Assembly: GCA_002363865.1 (NCBI GenBank)
Contig: DEWY01000006.1
Location: 372,001-436,000, forward strand
DNA: 64,000 bases
Reading direction: 5' to 3'
Origin: Caulobacteraceae bacterium UBA3198
Lineage (GTDB): Bacteria > Pseudomonadota > Alphaproteobacteria > Caulobacterales > Caulobacteraceae
A program made the translations under genes and the position numbers. Shown piece by piece: positions 49,437-61,032 of this stretch. How positions within the stretch are numbered: the first letter of the stretch is position 1; each line of letters opens with the position of its first letter. A model generated the notes under the pieces. The model ran no database searches and had not been told where the DNA came from. It worked only from the letters and a program-made list of their open reading frames with translations.

Positions 49437-50264
49437 ATGACCGACCACGCCGCCACCTTCCACACCCTGCACTCTGGCCCCGAGGTCCTGATCCTGCCCA
49501 ACGCCTGGGACGCCGCCAGCGCGGCCCTGATGGCGGGCGCAGGCGCCAAGGCCGTGGCCACCTCCTCGGCCGCCGTGGCCTGGGCTCAAGGGTATCCTGA
49601 CGGCGACGCCCTGCCGGTCAGCCGCCTGATCGCGGTGACCCGCGACGTGGTCCGCGTCACCAACCTCCCCGTCACCGCCGACATCGAGGGCGGCTACACC
49701 GACGATCTCGCAAGCCTGGCCGAGACCATCCGCCAGGTGGTGGGCGCCGGCGCGGTGGGGATCAATCTGGAGGACGGCCTGCGCGCGCCCGATCTGCACG
49801 CCCGCAAGATCGCCGCGGCCCGGGTCGCCGCGGACGCCGAGGGCGTGGCCCTCTACATCAATGCGCGCACCGACATCTATCTGCGGGACCTGGCCCAGGG
49901 CGAGGCCGCGTTACCTGAAACCCTGCGCCGCGCGGCCCTTTATCTCGACGCCGGCGCCAGCGGGATCTTCGTCCCCGGCCCAGCCGATGAGACGGTGATC
50001 GGCGCGCTGGCCGATGGGATCAAGGCCCCCCTCAACATCATGCTGCGCCCGACCACGCCGGCGGCACAGCACCTCGCCGCCCTGGGCGTGCGGCGCCTCT
50101 CCTCAGCCACCGCCCCCTTCCGCGCCGCCTATGGCGCGCTGGTGGAAGCCCTGCCGGGCTATCTGGAGACCGGGACGTTCGGGCCGTTCGCCGGACGAGG
50201 GCAGGTGCCGGATTTGGATGCGGTGTTTGGAAGCAGAGGAATGGCTGAACCTACGCCGGCCTGA
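49437..50264 (+). CDS. Isocitrate lyase/PEP mutase family protein
   Basis: TIM-barrel protein of 275 residues starting MTDHAATFHTLHSGPEVLIL. Segments PNAWDAASAALMAGAG, DIEGGYTDD, GINLEDG and ALYINARTDIYL fit the PEP mutase-like branch. The catalytic Cys loop (KKCGH) of true isocitrate lyase is absent, so it is probably a phosphonomutase-like or oxaloacetate-type C-C lyase of unknown substrate. The open frame starts further upstream; this ATG is chosen for its GGAG site and conserved opening. Confidence 0.85.
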   Translation: MTDHAATFHTLHSGPEVLILPNAWDAASAALMAGAGAKAVATSSAAVAWAQGYPDGDALPVSRLIAVTRDVVRVTNLPVTADIEGGYTDDLASLAETIRQVVGAGAVGINLEDGLRAPDLHARKIAAARVAADAEGVALYINARTDIYLRDLAQGEAALPETLRRAALYLDAGASGIFVPGPADETVIGALADGIKAPLNIMLRPTTPAAQHLAALGVRRLSSATAPFRAAYGALVEALPGYLETGTFGPFAGRGQVPDLDAVFGSRGMAEPTPA

Positions 50265-50280
50265 TATCGCGCGCGCCTAA

Positions 50281-52730
50281 CGCTTGGCAACTCCCAGCGA
50301 CGCGCTAGACCCGCAAGGCCTGCTCTACTCTTGCCTGTGCTAATCCAAGCAAACTGATTGACATGTTCCCTAACAGGCTGAGGGTGGGGGAGCACTTGGG
50401 GGAATGGCCGTGGCAAAAAGTTGGGCTTCATTCGAAGATCGGGTTCGCGACTTGGCGCAATACCTGTGGGGCGTGCCGTGCCTGCCTAAGCGCGTCGGCG
50501 GTGTGAATATTGATGGCGTCTGCCAGATGGACGACGATATATTCATGTTTGTCGAGATGACAGAGGATCGAACGCTCGGGAAAGTCCGATCGGACATAGT
50601 AAAGCTCCAGACCGCGAAGAATGCGGCCGCAGCCACAGGAGCGGTGGCGAGGTGCTTCTGCGTTATCAATGGCGATCCTACGCAGGCCATGGTCGAGGCA
50701 GGTCAACCCCACCACATAAAAGTGCTCTCCGTAGAACAATTCACGAAGCTATTTTTCGACTTCAATCAATATAAAATCGCGAGAGAGAAGGCCCCTTTCG
50801 GCAGCTCGATTAATCCACTCACCGGTGAAATCGATGCCACCGAATATGTCCAAGTTCGCTATACAGTAGACGGCCGAAAGGACGACGCCACATCTCGCGA
50901 TGTCGCTTCATGGCTGCGGGATGGTAGGCGAATAATACTGCTAGGAGAGTATGGTAGCGGCAAGAGCCGTTGCGTACGCGAAGTATTCAGCCACTTGACT
51001 GAAGGGGCGGACGCCGCATTTTGCTACCCAATGGCGATTGATTTGCGCCGGTCTTGGGGCCTTGAGAGAGGACACGAGCTTATTCGTCGCCATCTCACCG
51101 AACTTGGGCTCCCTGGCAACGCCGAAAACGCCGCGATCAGAGCATTTAACTCCGGCGCCTTTGCTGTCTTGCTAGATGGCTTTGATGAAATTGGCTCTCA
51201 AGCATGGAGTAACGATAGCGCACGCTTGAAAGCGATTCGAGCAAAGTCTCTGGCAGGCGTAAAGGATTTGGTTCGCTCCAGCAACGCAGGCGTCCTGATA
51301 TCCGGCAGAGAACACTATTTTCCTAATTCTGAAGAAATGTTTTCGGCCCTAGGGTTGGATCAAAAAAGCACTCTTATAATCCGCTCCAAGGATGAATTTA
51401 GCGACACCGAACTATTGGAGTACTTTAGGAAAAGGGACATTGATGTTGATGTTCCCGCCTGGCTTCCCAGACGACCCTTGATTTGCCAGACGATTAGTGA
51501 TCTTGCGGCCGGCGATTTTGAAACAATGTTTGGCGATGAGGGAAATGAAATTGCCTTCTGGGAGCACTTCGTTCGAGTTTTATGTGAGCGAGATGCTCGC
51601 ATTCACGTTTCTTTCGACCCCGACACAATACTAAGGCTGTTTATTCAGCTCGCCAGGATCACACGATCGAAACCAGCAAACGTAGGCCCCCTGTCCTTAG
51701 CGGAGCTGCAAAGCGCGTTCGAGACCGTGACGGGCTCTGCGCCGGTCGAGGAAGCCTCTGTGATGCTTCAACGACTGCCGAGCCTCGGGCGAATTAGCCC
51801 CGAGTCGAATGACCGCCAATTTGTTGATGTTTATATCCTTGATGGTTTGCGCGCTAAGGACATCGTAAGATCATGCTTAGGTTCCGATGATGAATTCGCA
51901 GCGGCGGCAAGCGCGCGCTGGAACAATCCTCTCGACGATCTTGGACAACGAGTGTTAGCGGACGATAGCGCTCTCAGCGACAAGTCTAAGTTGAAGTTCG
52001 CGGTCAAAGCCAACGTCGCTGGGAATAAGGTTCTAGCGCCGGACCTAGTTGCCGCGCTCATGCGCACAAACGAGGCACCGTTCGATTTTGAAGGTTTGGA
52101 AATCGACAATGGCGATTTCCTTTATCTTGCGCTTAACGAGCGGGAAGTTCGCAACATAAAGATATCTAATAGTTATTTTGGCGAACTCGCCCTTCCGTCA
52201 AAGAACGCAGTTGCCGTAAGCATCACAGGTTGCACGACCCCTCGAGTGTCTGGAGTTACTGCGGCATCCGCACTGCCATCGTGGATAAGAGGTTTGGAAG
52301 CGGAGACATTTGACTCTGTTGAAAGTGTATCGCGGATCCGGAAGATCGGCCTCAGCCCCGCTCACGAAATACTTATTACAATTATACGCAAGACTTTCTT
52401 TCAGAAAGGCGCTGGTCGGAAGGAAGAAGCGCTCCTGAGGGGCTTAGGGAATGTTGCGTCTCGAGCCACTAGCGGCAAAGTTCTCAACCTTATGCTCAAG
52501 GAAGGCCTACTGACGACATTCCGGGGCGACGAGGGGGCGGTGTATGCACCAGTTCGATCTCACACCAAGCGTATGCAGAAGATCCTTGATGAGCTGAAAG
52601 GCAGCGAAGATGAAATCTGGATAAAGGTGGGCACTCTTTAGTGGCACGGTTTTCGTCGATTGAGATACTTAGCTTCGCATGCCTCCGGGAGGCGACGCCT
52701 AATCTGTTACCCCAACAAATGACTTTATCG
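50281..52730. mobile_element. Foreign-composition single-gene island (boundaries approximate)
   Basis: DNA from about 50.28 to 52.73 kb is visibly richer in A/T than everything around it, with codons such as ATA, TTA, AGA and AAT that are rare in neighbouring genes. It carries one gene only. No integrase, transposase, direct repeat or tRNA was seen at either side. Sequence composition and isolation suggest horizontal gain between two core genes; the edges are estimates from composition. Confidence 0.7.
50404..52641 (+). CDS. NACHT-type STAND ATPase with N-terminal restriction-endonuclease-like domain
   Basis: Protein of 745 residues. Residues 1-125 resemble a PD-(D/E)xK/Mrr fold: FEDRVRDLAQYLWG helix, Asp37 in VNIDGV, then FVEMTEDRT, where Glu51-x-Thr53 replaces the usual E-x-K. 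The NACHT NTPase spans about 170-400: Walker A LLGEYGSGKS (179-188), Walker B AVLLDGFDEI (254-263) and sensor LISGREHYF. Residues 400-540 are helical; the C-terminus (about 650-735) looks like a winged helix, perhaps the sensor. This layout matches bacterial NACHT anti-phage proteins. The AT-rich codons and lone position fit acquired defence. Target and activity are unknown. Confidence 0.75.
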   Translation: MAVAKSWASFEDRVRDLAQYLWGVPCLPKRVGGVNIDGVCQMDDDIFMFVEMTEDRTLGKVRSDIVKLQTAKNAAAATGAVARCFCVINGDPTQAMVEAGQPHHIKVLSVEQFTKLFFDFNQYKIAREKAPFGSSINPLTGEIDATEYVQVRYTVDGRKDDATSRDVASWLRDGRRIILLGEYGSGKSRCVREVFSHLTEGADAAFCYPMAIDLRRSWGLERGHELIRRHLTELGLPGNAENAAIRAFNSGAFAVLLDGFDEIGSQAWSNDSARLKAIRAKSLAGVKDLVRSSNAGVLISGREHYFPNSEEMFSALGLDQKSTLIIRSKDEFSDTELLEYFRKRDIDVDVPAWLPRRPLICQTISDLAAGDFETMFGDEGNEIAFWEHFVRVLCERDARIHVSFDPDTILRLFIQLARITRSKPANVGPLSLAELQSAFETVTGSAPVEEASVMLQRLPSLGRISPESNDRQFVDVYILDGLRAKDIVRSCLGSDDEFAAAASARWNNPLDDLGQRVLADDSALSDKSKLKFAVKANVAGNKVLAPDLVAALMRTNEAPFDFEGLEIDNGDFLYLALNEREVRNIKISNSYFGELALPSKNAVAVSITGCTTPRVSGVTAASALPSWIRGLEAETFDSVESVSRIRKIGLSPAHEILITIIRKTFFQKGAGRKEEALLRGLGNVASRATSGKVLNLMLKEGLLTTFRGDEGAVYAPVRSHTKRMQKILDELKGSEDEIWIKVGTL

Positions 52731-52802
52731 GGCTGGTGAAGCTGCCCCAGCCCCCACCTCCGCCCGTGGACCACCGCCGCTCGCGCGCCTATCTTCCCGC
52801 GC

Positions 52803-55640
<2,838 letters not shown>

Positions 55641-55682
55641 GTTTGCGGAACCTTGGCCGTCGCGGGTCGTTCCCGCCCGGCC

Positions 55683-56561
55683 ATGGCCACAGCCTCAGAC
55701 CACGACGCCGAGACGGCGCTCCGCCAGACCCTTCGCTGGCTGGGGGACGCGCCGCTGGGCGCCCTGACCCAGCTGGCCTGCCGGTTCGGCTACGCCGCCC
55801 GGGGCTTCGTCTATCTGAGCATCGGGGTCATCGCCGTCCTGGCGGCCGTCGAGCTGGTCCCGGAGGCCGAGGGCTCCATGGGCGCCCTGCGGGCCTGGGC
55901 GGAATGGCCGCTGGGCTATGTCCTGTTGTGGATCACCGGCCTTGGCCTCTACGGCTTCGCCGGCTGGCGGCTCTTGCAGTCGGTGTTCGACGCCGACCGG
56001 CAGGGCCGCGAGCTGAAGGCCATCCTCTCGCGCATCGGTCAGGCGATCAGCGGCTTCGTCTATGGCGGCCTGGGCTATTCGGTGTTCGGCGCCCTCGACA
56101 CCCTGGAGGACCTGGCCGAGCCCGACGACCGGGACGCCGAACAGGCCGCCGCCCAGCAGGCGCTGAGCATGCCCGGCGGCGTCTGGCTGATCGTGGGGGT
56201 GGGGGTCTTCATCATGGCCGCGGGCCTCGCCAACATGGTCAAGGCCGCCCGGGGAAACCTGGACAAGAATCTGGTCTGCGAGGACCGGCTCAGCCAGGCC
56301 GCGGGCCTGGTGGGCCGCATCGGCTATGGCGCCCGGGGCCTGGCCTTCCTGGTGTCTGGCGGCATGCTGGCCAGGGCTGGCCTGTCGGCCCAGGCCGAGG
56401 ACGCCGCGGGCCTGGGCGATGCGCTCCAGGCCCTGGAACGCGCGCCCTTCGGCTCTCCCCTGCTGGTGCTGGTGGCCCTGGGCCTAGTCGCCTTTGGTCT
56501 CTTCGCGCTGATGGAGGCCCGCTACCGCCGCATCGCCGCCGGCGAGGTGGTGGAGGACTAG
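55683..56561 (+). CDS. DUF1206 membrane protein
   Basis: About 292 residues with six membrane segments arranged as three repeats of two helices; the repeat hallmark GYAARGFVYLSIG recurs as GQAISGFVYGGLGYS and GYGARGLAFLVSGG, as expected for DUF1206. The ATG at 55683 is preferred; a TTG 30 bp upstream is possible. Function unknown; polA is 42 bp upstream on the same strand. Confidence 0.85.
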   Translation: MATASDHDAETALRQTLRWLGDAPLGALTQLACRFGYAARGFVYLSIGVIAVLAAVELVPEAEGSMGALRAWAEWPLGYVLLWITGLGLYGFAGWRLLQSVFDADRQGRELKAILSRIGQAISGFVYGGLGYSVFGALDTLEDLAEPDDRDAEQAAAQQALSMPGGVWLIVGVGVFIMAAGLANMVKAARGNLDKNLVCEDRLSQAAGLVGRIGYGARGLAFLVSGGMLARAGLSAQAEDAAGLGDALQALERAPFGSPLLVLVALGLVAFGLFALMEARYRRIAAGEVVED

Positions 56562-56568
56562 GACGCGG

Positions 56569-57381
56569 TCAGGCCACCGCGCGGCTGACCCGGGCCTGGA
56601 TGATCTTCTGCCCGGACTCGTCCAGCCGGGCGGCGGTGAGCACGCCGGTGGCGTAGGCCCCGGTGTCCAGCCCCAGCCGATGGGACGTCATCTGCGGCTC
56701 CTCCATGGGGGTGTGGCCGTGGACGATCACCTTGCCGAAGGGCCCCGAGGCCTGCAGGAACTCGCCGCGGATCCACAGGAGGTCGCGCTCGGTCTGGTGG
56801 GCCAGCGCCACGCCGGGCCGCACCCCGGCATGGACGAAGGCGTAGTCCCCCACCTCGGTGATCAGGTCGAGCTCGTCATAGAAGGCCTTGTGGGCGCCTG
56901 GCAGGGTGGCGGCGAAGGCCTCCCGGGCCACCGCCCAGGCCTCCGGATCGGTGCGGGTGGCCGGCGGCTGAACCCCATAGGAGGCGAGGGTCGCATTGCC
57001 CCCATGCTCGGCCCAGGTCGAGCCGAAGCCTGGCTCATCCAGGAAGCGCAGCAGCGCCTCTTCGTGATTGCCCTTCAGCGCCCGGACCTCAAAGGCCGGC
57101 CCCCGGCGCAGGGCGAGGATGGTCTCCACCACCTGATGCGACCCCGGGCCCCGGTCCACATAGTCTCCCAGGAAGATCAGGATCGGCCGGGCTTGCGGCG
57201 GCTCGGCGCTGACATCCCGGGCGATCTCCCGCAGGAGGGCCTCGAGCAGGTCATGGCGCCCGTGGATGTCCCCCACCGCATAGACCCTGCGTCCGCCGGT
57301 GGACGGCGGGGCGGGCGGCGTCTTCTTGCCAAACAGTCGGCTGAACACGGGCTGGGGTCCTGGGGTTTCGATGCGCCCCAC
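56569..57381 (-). CDS. Serine/threonine-type metallophosphoesterase
   Basis: PPP-family phosphatase of 270 residues, GTG start. Dimetal motifs are complete: GDIHGRHD, GDYVDRG and GNHE, plus later His residues in FVHAG and IVHGHTP. Similar bacterial enzymes act as protein phosphatases or Ap4A-type hydrolases; the substrate is undetermined. It is convergent with the DUF1206 gene (7 bp gap). Confidence 0.9.
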   Translation of the reverse strand: MGRIETPGPQPVFSRLFGKKTPPAPPSTGGRRVYAVGDIHGRHDLLEALLREIARDVSAEPPQARPILIFLGDYVDRGPGSHQVVETILALRRGPAFEVRALKGNHEEALLRFLDEPGFGSTWAEHGGNATLASYGVQPPATRTDPEAWAVAREAFAATLPGAHKAFYDELDLITEVGDYAFVHAGVRPGVALAHQTERDLLWIRGEFLQASGPFGKVIVHGHTPMEEPQMTSHRLGLDTGAYATGVLTAARLDESGQKIIQARVSRAVA

Positions 57382-57463
57382 ATAGTGGCGGGTCGCGGTC
57401 GTTCAAAGCAAGGGCGGGGCCGGGCCGGGTGGGACTGTGAGGGCGAGGCCTTGGCTAACCTCC

Positions 57464-57555
57464 ACCGTCATGGTCGGGCCTGACCCGACCATCCATGAAC
57501 ACCGGGCCTGACGCAGCGTGCATGGATCCTCGGGTCAAACCCGAGGGTGACGGGG
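57464..57555. repeat. Composite palindromic intergenic repeat, copy 2 (inverted)
   Basis: Reverse-oriented copy of the element at 48387-48478. It opens with ATGGTCGGGCCTGACCCGACC, a hairpin, and ends with CCTCGGGTCAAACCCGAGG, the second hairpin. Between them are the shared ATCCATGAAC and GTGCATGGAT words. Loop bases differ while stems are compensated, consistent with selection for the folded form. Confidence 0.8.
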
Positions 57556-57603
57556 TTTGCGGTGGGGTGGCCAGCGCCTAGCTGTCGCGCGCGCCGGCTC
57601 CCC

Positions 57604-59355
57604 CTAGGCGTAGAACATGGAGATCATGGCCGAGGAGACCAGCACCACCAGGACGCTCAGGGCCGCGCCCACCCGGGCGTAGTCCCGGAACTTGTAGCCC
57701 CCAGGCGCCATGACCAGCAGGTTGTTCTGGTGACCGATGGGCGTCAGGAAGTCCGACGAGGCGGCGATCAGCACCGCCAGCAGCATGGCGTCCGGCGGGA
57801 AGCCCAGCTGGCGGGCCATGCCGATGGCCACCGGCCCCATGATCACGGCGGTGGCCACATTGTTGAGGAACAGGGACAGGACGATGGTGGCCACCGAGAC
57901 GGCCACCGCAGCGGCGAACAGCGGCGCCCCGCCCAGGCCCGCCCCCATGGCGTCAGCGACAAAAGCGGCCGCCCCGCTGGTCTGGAAGCTCTGCCCCACC
58001 GGAATCATGGCCGCCAGAAGGACGATGGCCGGCCAGTCGATGGAGGAATAGATCTCGCCCGAGGGCAGGAAGCGCAGGGCCGCCAAGCCTGCGGCCGCCG
58101 CCGCGAAGGTCAGGGCCGTGGGCATGCCAAAGGCGACCGCGGCGATCACCGCGGCGGCGTAGATGGCCAGAGCCAGGGCCGCGCGCTTGGGCTGCACCAC
58201 CACGGCGGACTTGCGGTCAAGCTCCAGCAGGCGGGCATAGCGCAGGAAGGCTTCCAGCTTCTCGGCCGGGCCATGCAGCACCAGCTGGTCGCCGGCGCGG
58301 ATCTCCATGGCGCCCAGGGAGCCGTCGGCGCCCGCGGCCCGGGGCCCAGCGGCAACGACGCGGAGCTCCTGGTCGGTCTCGGCGGCGATGGTGTCATAGG
58401 GCCGGCGGATCAGGGGCGAACCATGGGCCACGGCCACCCGGGAGGTCACCGCATCAGCGGCGGTGGATCGCTCGAAGGCCAGGCTGCCGCCGACCTTGGC
58501 GGCCAGCTCCCAGGGATCGTCAGGGGTGACCACCAGGACCCGGTCGGTGGTGGCCAGCCGGTCCAGCTTGTCGAGCTTGATGCGCCGATGGCGGCGGATC
58601 ACCGCCAGCACGTGGGCGCCCGAGGCCTTGATCTCGGCGAACAGGGCCTCGTGATCGATCTCGGGGACCTTGCCGTTCTCGTCGGCGTCCGGGCGGGGCG
58701 GGATCAGTTCGAACACGTTGCGCCCGCCGCTGGCGGCTTCCTCGCCGGCCCGGCGCGGGGTCAGCCGCCAGCCGATCAGGCAAAGATAGAGGAGGCCCGC
58801 GCCCGCGACCGTGACCCCCAGGGGCGACATGGCGAAGAAGCCGAAGGGCTCCCCCAGCTCCTCACGGCGCACCGAGGACAGGATCAGATTGGCCGGGGTG
58901 CCGATCAGGGTGGTCATACCCCCCAGGATGGTGGCGAAGGCCAGGGGCATCAGACCGGCGGCGGCCGGCAGGCGGGCGGCGCGGCAGACGCTGGCCACCA
59001 CCGGCATGGTGATCGCCAGGGCGGCGATATTGTTCATGAAGGCCGACAGGAAGGCTGCGGCGATCAGCAGGATGCTGAGCTGCAGGGGGAAGGGCATGCG
59101 CAGGGCCGCCAGCCGCGAGGTGGCCGCCGCCGCCACCCCCGTCAGCTCGATGGCCCGGCCGATGATCAGGACCGCGGCCACCACCACCACGGCGGGATCT
59201 GAAAAGCCCTGCAGGGCCTGCTCTGGCGTGGTCAGGCCAAGGATCAGGCAGGCGCCCAGGGCGCAGACCGCCACCAGGTCGTGACGCACCTTGTCCCAGG
59301 CGAACAGGCTGAGCGCAAAGATGAGGACCAGGCCGGCCAGAAGGGCGTCGTTCAC
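57604..59355 (-). CDS. SLC13/DASS-family transporter with TrkA-C domains
   Basis: About 583 residues from a GTG start (VNDALLAGLV). Two halves of membrane helices carry the DASS signatures FLSAFMNNIAALAITMPVV ... TTLIGTPANLI and LFLNNVATAVIMGP ... PIGHQNN. Between them (about 205-360) sit two TrkA_C/RCK_C regulatory domains. This layout fits sulfate/dicarboxylate-type sodium symporters of the YfbS kind. Its start overlaps the stop of the upstream DUF389 gene by 4 bp, so the two are coupled. Confidence 0.88.
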   Translation of the reverse strand: MNDALLAGLVLIFALSLFAWDKVRHDLVAVCALGACLILGLTTPEQALQGFSDPAVVVVAAVLIIGRAIELTGVAAAATSRLAALRMPFPLQLSILLIAAAFLSAFMNNIAALAITMPVVASVCRAARLPAAAGLMPLAFATILGGMTTLIGTPANLILSSVRREELGEPFGFFAMSPLGVTVAGAGLLYLCLIGWRLTPRRAGEEAASGGRNVFELIPPRPDADENGKVPEIDHEALFAEIKASGAHVLAVIRRHRRIKLDKLDRLATTDRVLVVTPDDPWELAAKVGGSLAFERSTAADAVTSRVAVAHGSPLIRRPYDTIAAETDQELRVVAAGPRAAGADGSLGAMEIRAGDQLVLHGPAEKLEAFLRYARLLELDRKSAVVVQPKRAALALAIYAAAVIAAVAFGMPTALTFAAAAAGLAALRFLPSGEIYSSIDWPAIVLLAAMIPVGQSFQTSGAAAFVADAMGAGLGGAPLFAAAVAVSVATIVLSLFLNNVATAVIMGPVAIGMARQLGFPPDAMLLAVLIAASSDFLTPIGHQNNLLVMAPGGYKFRDYARVGAALSVLVVLVSSAMISMFYA

Positions 59356-60995
59356 GGGGCGACCTCGTCGGCGGCGGTTGTTTCGGCGGCGTCCGACGCG
59401 GCGGGCAGCCCCAGGGGGCGCACAGCGGCGAACCACAGGGCCGAGGGGTCCTGGGGCGAGACGGCGGGCGTCTCGCTTCTGATTTCGATGTCGCGCACGC
59501 CCAGGGCCTCCAGCCGGTCGGCCACGGCTTGGGCTCGGGCCTCGGCCACGCGGAAGTCCCGGGGCCTTGGCCCTCGAGGTCCGGGGCTGGCCGACCCAAC
59601 GACTTCGGCCCCCTGAATGTTCCACCGCGCAAAGGCCCAGGCGATCAGGGCCAGCCGGCGCTCGGCGGCCGCGTCCAGGCTGCTGCGGCCCTCGTCGAAG
59701 GCGATCACCGGCAGATCAAGGAAGGGCGGGGTCAGTTCCAGGTCGACTTCGGGCAGGAACCGCTGGGCGGCCGCCTCCAGGGCGGCGTAGTCGTCCAGGG
59801 TCGCTGGCCGGTTCAGCCGCACGGCTGCGCTCAATCGCCCGGCCTCCTGCGCCCGGATCGCCTCGACCACGCCGACCCCTGTCAGCATGTCCCGCAGCTT
59901 CTGCTCCGGGGTGGTGCGCAACGGGCGGGAGGTGGCCAGGGCGCGATTGGCCAGGGCGCCGCCGCTGGGATCGGCCCGGGGCAGGCCGTCGGCGGTGAGG
60001 ACCTGTTCGATCTGCACATCGGGGCCGCCGCCCAGGGTTTCGGCCACCTGTTGCTCGGCCCTGGCCTGAAAGCGGCCGGTGACCACCACCGCCCGCACCT
60101 GTTCGACCCCGGCCCCGCCGGCGCGGACCTGGAGGTCGGTGATGTGCTGTTCGCCGGGCTCGAAGGCGGCCTCGATGGCGCCGCGCACCCGGGCGGTTTC
60201 GCGGGCCTCGACCACGATGTCGCGCAGGGAGACCGCGAGCGGCAGGGACAGGAGCAGCAGGGTCGCCACCAGGGCCATCTCCTCCCAACGCCGACGGCCG
60301 CGCACCACGGGCTGGAAGCCATAGCGACGGGCGACGGCGAACACCGCCCCCAGGATGGCGACCACATTGGTCAGGAACAGCAGGAAGGCGCCGCCGGCCA
60401 TGTTCCAGGCCCCGGTGGCCAGGCCATAGCCGACCACCGCCAGGGGCGGCATCAGGGCTGTGGCGATAGCCACCCCGGCCACCACGCCAGGGCGCTTGGT
60501 GATCAGCACGTAGGCGCCGACGATGCCCGAGAGGATAGCCACCACCAGGTCGAGCAGGGTCGGCCGGGTGCGGGCGAGGATTTCGGGGGTCACATCCTTC
60601 AGCGGCGAGGCCCAGACGATCAGGGCCGAGGCGGCCACCGAGACCGCGGCCCCCAGGGCGAGCGCCACCGCCGCCCGCTCGAAGGCCCGGGCGTCCAGCC
60701 GCGCCACCCCCATCCCCATGCCCATGATCGGGCCCATCAGGGGGGAGATCAGCATGGCGCCGATGACCACGGCCGCCGAGGATTGCAGGAGCCCCAGGGC
60801 GGCGATCCCGCAGGAGCAGAACAGAAGGGCGAAATAGCCGCCGGAGATGCGGGCGCCCTGCGCGATCTCGGCCTCGATCTGAAGGCGATCGGCGTCGGTG
60901 TGCGGCGCCGCGCCCTCCGACAGCAGCCGGCGGGTCTGGGCCAGGGCCAGTCGGAAGCGCGCGCGCAGGCGAAGGGTCGCAGGGGCTGACAGCAT
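59352..60995 (-). CDS. DUF389 membrane protein fused to an OmpA-like domain
   Basis: Protein of 547 residues. The DUF389 core (about 45-270) has six membrane segments with SAAVVIGAMLISPLMGPIMGMGMG and ATALMPPLAVVGYGLA, the family hallmarks. The C-terminal part (about 420-530) reads like an OmpA/MotB peptidoglycan-binding domain: IAFDEGRSSLDAAAERRLAL then FRVAEARAQAVADRLEALGV. The fusion would tether an inner-membrane DUF389 protein to the cell wall. Coupled to the SLC13 transporter gene (GTGA overlap). Confidence 0.85.
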   Translation of the reverse strand: MLSAPATLRLRARFRLALAQTRRLLSEGAAPHTDADRLQIEAEIAQGARISGGYFALLFCSCGIAALGLLQSSAAVVIGAMLISPLMGPIMGMGMGVARLDARAFERAAVALALGAAVSVAASALIVWASPLKDVTPEILARTRPTLLDLVVAILSGIVGAYVLITKRPGVVAGVAIATALMPPLAVVGYGLATGAWNMAGGAFLLFLTNVVAILGAVFAVARRYGFQPVVRGRRRWEEMALVATLLLLSLPLAVSLRDIVVEARETARVRGAIEAAFEPGEQHITDLQVRAGGAGVEQVRAVVVTGRFQARAEQQVAETLGGGPDVQIEQVLTADGLPRADPSGGALANRALATSRPLRTTPEQKLRDMLTGVGVVEAIRAQEAGRLSAAVRLNRPATLDDYAALEAAAQRFLPEVDLELTPPFLDLPVIAFDEGRSSLDAAAERRLALIAWAFARWNIQGAEVVGSASPGPRGPRPRDFRVAEARAQAVADRLEALGVRDIEIRSETPAVSPQDPSALWFAAVRPLGLPAASDAAETTAADEVAP

Positions 60996-61032
60996 GGTCG
61001 CCCCTTTAGCGGATCACGGGTGCGCCTGTCTC

